Source: CAZCDM01 sp964497475 (GTDB lineage Bacteria; Planctomycetota; Phycisphaerae; SM23-33). Taken from it: a stretch of 61,485 bases of DNA. Made by a program: the position numbers and the translations under genes. The DNA lies in assembly GCA_964497475.1 (NCBI GenBank), contig CAZCDM010000001.1, positions 1 to 61,485 on the forward strand, read 5' to 3'. Under the pieces are notes generated by a model. That model was not told the DNA's origin. It searched no databases and saw only the letters and a program-made list of their open reading frames with translations. Shown piece after piece: positions 47,701-59,700 of this stretch; position 1 is the first letter of the stretch; the number at the start of each line of letters is the position of its first letter.

Positions 47701-50700
47701 GATCCGGGCCGGTGCGATCGACGCCGGTGGTGTCAACGGCACGGTCGAATTGACGGCGGCTACGGAAATCACCGACCGCGATGGCAAGATCATCGCTGGT
47801 ACTCTCAAGGCCCGTTCCCAAGGCGCGATGCTGCTTGATACGACCGTCGGCCACCTTGACGCGGCGGCGTTGGGCAGCGGTGGGCTGACGGTTACGGAGA
47901 CCGATGGCGTTGTGCTGGACAGTGTGCAGACCTTCGCTGGTCCGATCACCGTGATCACAGGCAGGGGTACGCTTGAAGCCGGGCTGGTAACCAGCCTCAG
48001 CGACTCGGACGATAATGACATTACACTATCGGCCCATGGCGCCGCTGCCGAGATTCGCGTTGGTCAGGTCGATGCGGGCGTTACCGGCGATGTCTACCTG
48101 ACCTCGGCCGGTACGATTGGCAAGACCGCGGACGGCCTTTTGACTGCCGATGACCTTGTGGCTGTCGCCCCGGGCGATATCGACATCGATACCGCCGTGC
48201 AGTCGCTGACGGTGGAATCGACCGCCAGCGGGCAGGTGACCATCGTCGAAACCGACGCCGTTGAGCTTACGGACATCCGCACCGCCGATGGTTCGATCAA
48301 CGTGACGGTGCATGGCTCGGCCGATGTCGAGGCGGTCCACGCGGCCGGGGCGGGCGGCTCGGTCACCGTCGACGCCGACGGGCGGATGAACGTCACCGGT
48401 CAGGTCGTTGCCACAGGTGACGATGCCGTCGTGACCCTTCTGAGCGATCAGGCGTTCTATCTCGGCCTGAACACCCGGGTCGAGACCCTCGGCACGGACA
48501 GCTCCATCGTCATTACCGCCGCCGATATGGCTGGGCCCAACGCGGGTCTGTATGGTGACGTCATCGCCGGCGTCGAAATTGAAGAAGTTACCGACCCAGA
48601 CACGGGCGAAACAATCACCGAGCGAACAATTATCGGTTCGGCGGCCAGTGCGACCATCACCTCGGCTGGTGGGTTGGATATTGGCGGCACGGTCACCACA
48701 GCCGGTGCGATGAACCTCCATGCCAACGGCGAGTACCTCGGTGACAGCATTACCCTCGGCGGCGAGGTGCGCAGCCTCGAAGCCGACAGCCAACTGAAGC
48801 TCAAGGCAGCCGGTGATATCAGCCTGACTGGCGGCGTCTACGCCGACGGGGCCCGCAGCGACCTGTGGATCGAATCGACTGGCGGACAGGTGGTCTTGAA
48901 CTATGAAGCGATTGCCCAGGATGATATCACCATCAAGGGCGGAGCCCACGGTTCGGGCGAAAGCGTCCTCATCAGCAACACGGGCGTGGTACGCAGCCTC
49001 TCGTCCAACACCTTGATCGATATCGACGCCGAGAACCGTGTCACCATTCGCGGCGTACTGGAAGCCCTGCAGAGCGGCAGCTCGATCGACATCAATGCGG
49101 GCGATCGCATCTTCATCGACAAAGCCATCGAGACCGCCGAGGCCATTACCCTCCGCGGCGGCGACGATGCGTCGGGCAAGAGTATTCTGGTCGAAACGGC
49201 TGGCGGGCTGACGGTCACGAGCACGACCGGCCTGATTGATCTCCACGGCACGCAGGATGTGGTGATGATCGGCTCGATGTACGCCGAAGGAGCCCAGGCG
49301 GACGTCCAGATCACTTCCGATGAGAGAGTCAGCATCGGCGGAGTCACCCACAATGTCGGTCAGGGCGAAGCACCCACGGAGACGGGCGGATCGATTATCG
49401 CCGGCGACGGGGTTACGCTTTCCGGCGGTGCCGACAGCAGCGACATCAGCGTCTACGTTCAGGGTGTCAGCACGATCACGACGACCGGCTCGGCGGGCGT
49501 GATTGACATCGACGCTGTCGAAGATGCCGAAATCATGGGGCACTTGAATGCGGCCCTGGGCGAGAGCAGCTCACAGATCGTGATCACTGCCGGCGATCAG
49601 GTCCGCGTCGGACAGAACCTCCACGCCGGCAGCCGGATCGAACTGGCCGGTGGGGACGACGCCGTCGTTGCCGGTCAGGCGCACTCTGGCAAGAGCGTGG
49701 TGTTGCTTGGGTCGGTTGATCTGAAGACGACAGCGACCAACAGCGAAATCGTACTGACCGGCCCGGATCGGATTGACCTGCTGGCCGGCAGCGAACTGCG
49801 GGCCGAGGCGGAAGGTTCGAAGGTTCGTATTGGCACGCAGGACGGGACGAATGGCAAGATTTACATTGGCGGTGCGATTGTTGCCGACAGTGCGGTGGAG
49901 TTCTACAGCGGGCAGGATGACTCCGGCAGCGATATTGAAGTGGACTACTCCGGCTCGATCGAGACACAGAACGGCTCGATTGAATTCCATGCCGGTCTGC
50001 AGGGCGTGATCCTTGGTGATGTGCTGGCACGCGGAAGCGATGCTGACGGCACGGGTGCGGATGTACTGCTGACGGCCGGTGAGACGATGACCATCGGCGG
50101 CACCATCGAAGCGACGGAGAATATCACCGTCACCGTCAATGCCACCCCGGACAGTGGCTCGACGAGCCTGCTGACTGAAAACACCAGCCGCATGCGATCG
50201 ACCGGTTCGGGAGGCACGCTTACTCTGACCGGTACCAACGACGTATTGATCCACGGCTCGATCGGCGTGACGCCGGAGGGCTTCAGCACGGGCTTGGACA
50301 AGATTGACATAACCTCGACGGAGGGCAAGATCAACGTCGGGGCCGAGAATGGATGGATTCAGACCGACGGGCAGATTCGTCTTGATGCGGGTCTGCTGGA
50401 AATTGAGGGCGTGGTGCGGAACACGGCGGCATCGCTTGCCGATGGCCTGTACGAAATTGATATCCATAACAGCGATACGGTAAACATTACCGGTACGCTC
50501 TCGGCGGTCGGTTCGATCCTGGTCGATGCCTATGAAACGGTCAGCGTCCAGGGCAGTGTGATTGAGTCGACCGGTACCGGTGAGACGATCCGCATTGAAT
50601 CGGATGACCGCATCGATTTCGGCGGCCAGGCGGCCGAGGTCAGCGGCCAGACCGTCCAGCTGACCGGATCGGTCTTAGGTACGGGTGCGGTGGAAGTCAT

Positions 50701-53700
50701 TGCCGCCGGCGTGGTGGACCTGAGCAACGGCTCGACGCTGGCCACCAGCGAAGCCGGCAGCTCGGTCAGCGTTACGGGTCGGACGGTAGAACTGGCCGGT
50801 GCGATCTACGCCGGTGGCGATTCCGACGGGTTGACTGCGGCCGATGCGGACCTGGCCATCAACGCCACCGAGCGTGTCTCGGTTGGCACGAGCACCATGG
50901 GCAGCATTCTGGCCGCCTCGGGCGATCTGACGATCGATGTTGCCGATGGCGTCTCGCCGGTGGACTTCGAGCTGTCGGCTGACAGCATCATTCGCTCGAC
51001 GGGCCTGGTGGGCAATGCCGACCCGAGCAGTGTCACGATTACCACGGACCATGACATGTACATCGACGGCCTGATCGAAAGCGTCGACGAGGGCTCGGAT
51101 GTGACGTTGAATTCCGGTGGACTGATCATGATGGACGGCTTTGTCGAGGGTGAGGAGTCGGTCACGATGACCGGCGGGGATCATGTCTCGGGTGTGAGTG
51201 TCATGCTCAAGGCGTTGGTCTTCGAGACGGATGCAGAGGGGAATATCCTCAACGAGGACGGCCTGCCGGTCGATAGCTTCGGCGGCGACCCGGCCCGCGT
51301 CAGTGGCGGCGTGATCAATACGGCTCCGGGTGGATCGATCAACCTTGGTGGAACCGGCCGGATCGTCATCGACGGCATGGTCGGGCGTGTCTACACCGAC
51401 GAGAATGATCTGCCTGACGTTGATGTCTCGACGATCGATATCTCGACCGACGAGGATATCTATGTGATGTACCTGGTCAACGCCCAGGACCGCATTACGA
51501 TGGAAGCCCGCGACGTGATGATCCTCAACGAGGCGATGGTGATTACCCGCGCTGACGATTCGAGCATCTACGTCCAGGCCGACCGCAACATGACCCTGGC
51601 CCAGGGTCAGGAGTTCGAGCGGGCCCGTCTGGAATCCGGCAATATGGTCCAGGTGTACGGCGGCGATATCCGTGTGGACGGAACGCTGCGTGCCCGCAAT
51701 GCCGGCGGTGTGGTTCGACTGGATGCGATGAATGACATCACGGTCACGGGGCATGTCGATTCCTACGGGACGGTTGGCCTCAATGCCGGCGTGGCGAGCA
51801 ACCAGGATCCGGCGCTGCTCCTGGCGACGCAGTTCACTTCGGAATCGCTCTCGACGGAAGGCGATATCCTGATTTCCGGTGAAGGCCAGCTCGAAGCCGA
51901 CGGCGACGTCGCCCTGACGGCTGGCGGGAATGTGGACATCGAAGCCTACGCCGTCATGCAGGACGATCAGATCGCCGTGCCCGAGCCGTATATCTCGGTC
52001 GAGACTCGCTATGTCCAGGTGTTGACGGGCACGAAGCAGGTGGCTGTCGGGTTCATCGACGTGCCGGTGGTCAAGTGGGTCGACAGCACGGAAATCGTGC
52101 AGACCGGATGGGATCCGATCAAGATCGGCGAGTGGTACACGACAATCGACGTCGATGTCGACCAGATCGGTTGGTTCGATTCGGCGACGGAGACCGAGTG
52201 GGAAGCCGGCGTGGACGGCCCGACCCTGGTGGACAACGGGACGGACAACAGTCAGTTCACGCTCGATTACACCGACGAGACGGCCGAGTTCGTTAAGCTC
52301 TATCAGGCGAATTACGATACCGGCAGCGGGCGATATCACATTGTTCGCAACGGCATCCAGGTCGTGGCTGTTGAGAACAACCAGTGGGTGGCCGACCATG
52401 TCGCGCCCGAGGCGCTGCAGCCTGCACCGGAGTTTGACGGATATGTCTACCTCGACAAGAGCGTCTACGATCAGCTCCTGGCCGACGGGGTCAACGACAC
52501 CACCGAGGTGCTCAAGCGGCATGGGTATGATCCGATCTGGTCTGGCTCGACGCAGTGGAAGTACGTCCATGCCGAGGAGTTCCTGGGCGAGAACTACAAT
52601 GCGGACAATGACGAGCACAACTTCTATGTCAAGGTCCAGGTAGACCCGCTCACGGGCACGAGTGCCGAAGAGGATATTCAGATGGCGGTGGCCGGCGTGG
52701 CCGATGCGGTGAGCTACGAGGATATCGGCGATACACGGCTGGACGTGCAGCTCAAGCTGCATCAGATCGGCTGGTGGAATACCGATACGCAGACTGGGCT
52801 GCGAGACAGTCGCGCCCAGAGCGACTCGCCGGACGACCGTGTCGAAGACGACTTCCAGCTGGGCGTGCCCCGGCCGGACGGCAGCCAGTGGGTCGAGTGG
52901 TACGAGCTGGAGCTGATCGGTTCCACGCGTGAGGTGACTATCACTGACGGCCGAAGTGACTACGTCTACGCGGACAACCCGGTCTGGGCGGCCAGTGGCA
53001 TTACCCAGACGCACGGCATTGAGGCGGACTTCGATGGCACGACGCAGATGGTCTATGTCCAGGTTCCGGTGGCGATCACGCAGGTCAACGGCGGAGCGCA
53101 CATGGATCTGGCGAGCTTCGACTGGACGGCTGACCTGACCGGATCGACGGTCTACAGCGAAGCCATCGACCCGGCTGCCCAAGCGGATGTCTTGGCTGCG
53201 TTGGACTTCCTGGCGGTCGAAGACCTGGCCGACTACACCGATGGCGCGGGGCAGGTCGACCTGGCTGCGATGGTTGATGATGGCGTGGTGAGCATGACGC
53301 AACTGGTGAACCATGGCCTGGTCTCGAAATACGACATCAGCCAGGGGCTGCCGGTGACGATCACCGTCGATGCGACCCAGATCGAAAACTTCGATCACTA
53401 CTCCGTCGGTCATCACGCCGAATACCTTGGCCAGTGGCGGGACGACTGGGGTATGTACCAGGGCAATGCGGCCGAGGGGATCGACCACAACAGCGGCCTG
53501 ATGGGCAGCGACGAGACGGTCGATATCACGGGCACGCACACCTACAAGGGCACGACCTACGATGTGCCTGGTTATACCGATGTCATCCGTCGGGAAGGGT
53601 CGCAGGATGGCCGCCACGAGGTGCTTCGTAATTACAGCGATGCCTATACCTGGGAGCGGCAGGACTGGAACGATGAATTCGGGCGATATGGTGCGAGAGT

Positions 53701-56700
53701 ATCCGCCGATCATGGCCTGCGTCCGGTCGGTTCGGTGATCCATATCACCAACGCCGAGAGCGAAACGCAGGTGATGGCGGACAGCAACAGTGGCGACTAC
53801 GACACGCGAGACAGTGGCCATAATGAAGCGGTTAAGATCCTTGTTCGCCGCGATGGCACGAATGCGGGCAAGCATGAGGTGTGGTACAGCTACAGTGCCG
53901 AATATGACATCGTGCGGGATAACCTGGGCCACTATTACGGCTCGTCCTATCACGCCGAAGACAGCCTCTTGCCCATCAATACGAGCAATACGACCTCCCG
54001 CGCAGATGGCAGCACGTCCGTGCCGGATGGCTTTATCCGCAAGCTCGTCGGCTATGCAGGCACGGGCAACAATCGCCATGAGGTCTGGCAGGAGATGCGG
54101 CAGTACAACTGGGAGGGCAGTGAGTACACCGTCAAGGTGACCGATGAAAACCACGGCCTGCGGAGCGTGGGTTACACCTGGTGGTCTGGGACGCCGTGGC
54201 AGACCAATGGCTGGCAGTATACGATCATGGAACACCTTGACGAGCGGGGCAACCATTACGAGCGTATCCGTCAGCAGAAATATCTGGGCAATTATCGCGA
54301 CGTCTGGGACGAATGGACATCTGATGCCGGCAGCCACGACACCGGCCTGCGTTCGATCGGCACGCACTGGTGGGATTCCAGCCGCACCGACTGGACCGGC
54401 AGTGGTGGCAGTAAGACAGCTAGGCAGTATAAGTATTGGGTCGACGACTATGCTGGCAGCGATTCCAACCGTCATGAGGTAGTCAAGCGACAGTACTATT
54501 ATGGCAACTACCGGGACTACGAGTCTACGTCTGGTTGGATTAAAGCTAACGTCAGCATATTTGGCGGAGGCGCACCAGAGATCGGGCATGAGGAAATTCT
54601 TAGTGATGGTCGGATGCGCAGGATTGATGACACCAAATGGGCATGGTTCAGCTGGCATGTTAAATATAAATACTATTCTGTCAGCTATGATCACTGGGGC
54701 AGCGAATACTCTGGAACAGGGAAGTATACGACCGCCGATGATAATCACCCGAATGTAGGGGATGTTCTGGAGACTTATTCGGGTGGAAGCCGGGAAGTCC
54801 TGACGGGTAAGGGGTGGCAGAATAATCACTACATTCTCGAATATGAACGGCAAGGCAAATCGTATGCTCACTGGTCGAACACCGCCACGGTTAACGGCAA
54901 TACGACTACGGCGGAAAGCCAGACCAACGGTCTCTCTGCCGGGTATGTCATCAGCAACGGGGACGGTACGCGCGAATACTTCACGGGTAATTACCGCTGG
55001 AGCGGCTCGGACTGGGTCGCTGTCTGGGAACACCAGGACAAGAACTTCGTGGTCGGCGGCTCGGAGACGATCGTGCTTAACTCCGCCGCGACCGGAGCCT
55101 ACACCACCGCAAAGAGCGATCTGGAGTCGCTCAATGACATAGGTGATACCGAGACGCTCAGCGGCGGGATGATGCGCGAGCTGGTGGGCTACGAGTGGGT
55201 TGGAAACCGCTACTACGAGGTATGGGATCATTTCAGTGCCGAGTACAAGGACTTCCAGGATCTCGAAGGCGGAACGCTGTACGGCGACGTCTACCAGACC
55301 TGGCAGACCACGACGGGCAACACATCCAATTCCGGCAGTGCCTACTGGATCCTCAACCCCACCGGTTTGGTCGATTCGAACTGGGAGTCGTTGCCGGGCA
55401 ATGCGGACTATCATCAGGACTACGCCGGTTATGTGCTCTATCATCCGAACGTGAATCTTGTCGGTACGGTGGAATTCCGAGCGGGCAATCCTTCCCTGAT
55501 TCGTGAATGCATCGATCAGCGATGGGAAGACTACGACGTCGATGGCGTGAAGCACTGGCGACTGGAAACCCGTTGGCAGAACAAGAATGTCAATAAGGTT
55601 ACGGCCAATCCGCCTTCGCTCAGCGAAGCGCTAATCGGCAAGGGTACGCTCATCAGCAGCAACCTGAACCTGTATCAGCGTGTCGTGGCTGGGCCTTCCT
55701 TCGAGATGATGCGCGAGTATGGTGGCGAGTGGCAGGCTGTCACCCGAGATGCCTTGGACAAGGCCGGAGCGATCTACGCCTGGCGGTACTCGGATGCGAA
55801 GTATCAGAACTACCGCAACATGGTTGCCAACAATTATGATGGCGGAGCCTACCGAGATTATCTGGGCAGCTCGACCGGGCGAACTACCGACGCCCTGAGC
55901 CATCTCAAATCACTGAGTGCAGATGGCAATGGCTATGATGGCGGAGACGTCGAAAACGTCACCTATACCAAGACCAATGACGGGACACGGGTCTTTGATG
56001 AATATGTCTGGGTCAACGATAACGTTTACGAAACCTGGGATTACTACAGCGACTGGTACAAGGACTTCACCGTAGGCGGGCACAGTGGTGTGCATGTGTA
56101 CTATGACTTCAACGGTGCCGATGCGCCCTCCACAGCCGACCAGGCTGCCTCCTCGCTGAAGGATACCTGGACTGGGGAGTACGACGGCGCATACACCAAC
56201 GCCGAAACTCTGGTTCACAGCAACTACCCGCTCGAAATATTTGAGCCGATTACCGGTGGTATACGGACGGTTGTCGGGCACGACTGGGATGGAGATACAT
56301 ATTATCCCTATTGGAAGCATGAATCGGACGTCTATGATCACTACCAGCCCTACGCTGGCAGTTCCGATTATCACTTCGATGCCGATAATCCCGAACTCTA
56401 CCCCGAGCGGTTCAGCTATTACGACAAGGCCGACTGGCGTCGTGAGACGCAAAGCCGTCAGTGGGATCAGGTCCTCGTTGGCTTCCATGATCAGGATCAG
56501 GGCTACTATGACGACTTTGGCCAGTGGGTCGAGGTGGCTGATGGCTACCAGAACCATCCCGAAGCCGGCAACAATAACGACTATTGGGATGCGGATGTCC
56601 AGTGGGTCTCCGACATGGTGCGCGTGGACGACTTTGCCGATCGGTATCATTACGGATTCCACGGTATGTATAACTGGCATGACGTGGAGGACGAGCGTCA

Positions 56701-59700
56701 GCACCTCAACTACACGGTCACGAGCAACACCCACGAGGTTTGGACCCTCAAGCCGCACCTTGAAGAGCGTGATATCAAGGTCAAGGTCATCGAGTACGTT
56801 CAGGAAACGCAGTGGGAGACCGTGCCCGTCTACGAAGAGCGCCCCGTCTACTCGACCAAGCGCGTCTACGAAGACGATCCGGATTTGGTCAACTATGCCG
56901 CCTTCGAGAACGAGTCCATCCTGGCTTCGGGCATTCTGGATGTCGACGCAGGCGGGGATGTCAGCCTCAGCGGCAAGATGGACGCGGCCTCGGCTGACAT
57001 CTACGGCGGTGGTGTCGTCACCATCAACGGCATCCTTCCTGACGATGCACCGGCCGGTACGCTGGCTGCAACGTCCATCCTGCTCGGCCAGGGCGGTCGG
57101 GTCGATGTCACCAGCGGCGGCAACCTGATCATCGGCGATGCGGCCTTGATCGGCATCGATCAGGGCGAACTGGCTCCGGTCTCCACCAGCATGAGCTTCT
57201 CGGCCGGTGGGGATATGATCCTGGAAGGCAACCTGGCCGGCACGGATGAAATCACCATCACCGCCGACGGTGATGTCCAGCTGACCGGCGAGGTCCAGGC
57301 CGGCTCGGCCATCAGCGTCACCGCCGGTGCCGACGGAACCACCGGCGATATCACCGGGAATATCTACACGCTGCTGGCGCTGACTGGCCAAGGCGGTACG
57401 GTCGACCTGCTGGCCGGCCTGACGGGCGGCGACATCATATTGACCGATTCCGAGATCGCTACCGCGGGTGGTACGATCAGCCTGACTGCGTCGGCCGGCA
57501 CGATCGTCCAGACCGGTGGCCACATGGCAGGGCAGAGCCTCTCGGCCTCGGCCCTGAACGGGCTCAGGGCCAACACCGCCGTGGCGGTCATCACCGAAGC
57601 CCTGTTGGCCGGCGCCGGCGCGATCGATCTGACCACCCTCGGCGATGTTCGTGCCAAGAAGATCATTGCCCATGACGGCAGTGTCCGCATCAAGAGCATC
57701 GGTGAACTCATCGCCGAAGAAATCGCCATCACAGTCGATCGTGAGATTAACGATCTGGAAATCCAAACCATCCGACCTGAGACGGGCCAGGGCGATCTGA
57801 CCCTCGGCACGGTCAGTCTCGGCCAGCTTGGCGATGTGACCTTGGACGTCCAAGGTGCGATTGATCGCTGTGAAGATGAGGCTGTCACGGCGGCCAATGG
57901 ACTGTTCATCACCGCCGCCGGAGGAGTGAACCTCGCCACCGCGGTCGATACCCTCACGGTCGAAACAACCGCTTCGGGTGACGTCGCTATCGACGAAGCC
58001 GATGAACTGTTGCTGCCCACGGCGGTAACGGTCGATGGTGCAATTTCCATCACGACCGGCGGCGCACTGACGGCGCACGACGTGCGCTCACTGACCGATG
58101 CCGAAGCAAACGACATCCGTCTCATCACCGAATCGGGTGACCTGCTGTTCGACAGCGTCGTGGCCGGCACCTATGCCGCCTCGGCTGAGCAGGCCCAACA
58201 GATTCAGCTCGACCGCCTCAATACGCGGCTGATCCAGTTCGGCCTGGGCACGGTCCTGACCGACGCCCCGACCGAGCTGACCCTCGACCAGGTCCGAGCC
58301 ATCGTCACGCTGGTCGATGGTGGCGATCAATCGGCCAGCCTCTCTGTAGATGGTGTGCAGATCACCTGGGCCGATGCCGACGCAATCTGGACCGGCCTGA
58401 TCAACTCCATGCAACTCGATGCCGTAGCCAACGCCATGGCCAACCTTGCCGATGACGCCACCCAGGACGAAATCGACCAGGCCGTCGCCAAAGCGCAGGC
58501 CGAAGCGCAAGTCGAAGCCGTCGAACAACTCCGTCTCGAGAAGAAGTTTACCTCGCTCGGGGACGTGACACTCACCTCGGCTGGACTCCTCCAGGAGCTC
58601 TCGCCGGATGACGCCGTCGACCTCATTGCCGACCACGCCGTGCTGACCACGCCCTCGGCCATCCGTGGTATCGAACTGGCCCTGAATTCCGTCGAGGTCT
58701 ATTCGACGGCCCAGGGAGATATCGAACTGTACGACCTGGATGGCTTTGAAGAGAAGTCCACCGGCCTGCGCGTTGACGCAGCCCAAGCCGCCGACGGGTC
58801 CATCACCATCCAGGCCAATGACGGTCTGGAAATCGGCTCGGCCCGGGCTCTGGCTGACGGGGCCGACATGAACTTCACCGCCGTGGGCGGAAATCTCACC
58901 GTAAACGACTCGGCCGATACCATTGCTCTTCAGGCCAACGATGAAATCCGTCTCCATGCCGATGGCGGGATGAAGATCGAAAAGGCCCTCCAGGCCGGCA
59001 CTCTGATTGATATCTACGCGCAGACCACACTCAGCGGACCCGATACCGAAGTGATCTATGGCGTAGGAAGCAATGCCGATCAGGTCATGGAGACCATTGA
59101 ATATCCGCTCGACCTCGTGGTCACCGGCCCGGCCGGTGTGATCAATATCTACACCGGCGATTCTTTCTCTGCTACCGGTGCGCTTCAGGCCGATCAACTC
59201 GTGGCCATTACTTCCGGGGGCGATATCAATCTCTCCGGCACGATCACCGGCTACAACAACGAGTCGGTCAGTGATGTCATCCTCAACGCCGAGGGGCTGG
59301 TGACGTACGATTCCGGCGCAGGAACCGGGTACGTCGACATCGCCGATGGGGAGGTGTCCGCGGCCAACCTCTTCAAGGTCACCGCCTCCCGCACCCTCAA
59401 AGTCACCAGTTGGAACCTCTCCATGACCGGGCCGGAGGGCAATATCGAGATCATCACCGGCGACGATATCATTGTCGACGAGGATATCCTCCTCGAAGCC
59501 ACCGAACGGATCTATCTCGAGTCCACCGCAGGCGACATTGTCGTCGATGGTACACTCCAGGGGCGCGATGGCGGGCTGCTTAGCGATATTACCCTGCGGG
59601 CAGCCGGCGATATCGATCTCGGCAGCAGCATGACCGCTGCGCATCTCATCGATATCAGCGCCGGTGGACAACTCTATTCCGAGTCAATGGACCTGACTGC

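Noticed and set aside
41290..51970. Two-partner secretion (FhaB/TpsA) protein
   Set aside because: The beta-repeat style is similar, but there is no TPS-type N-terminal secretion domain and no TpsB partner in the window; the LEPR-XLL leader points elsewhere.
50675..55555. Antisense open frame of 1,626 codons, and others of about 500-1,090 codons (for example 30077-33343, 36560-39529, 41639-44299, 44450-46855, 55910-58078)
   Set aside because: All are exactly in register with the sense codons, so an antisense stop needs a sense TTA, CTA or TCA codon, which are rare in this GC-rich gene. Their translations lack recognisable domains, and the sense frame is continuous and full of repeats.
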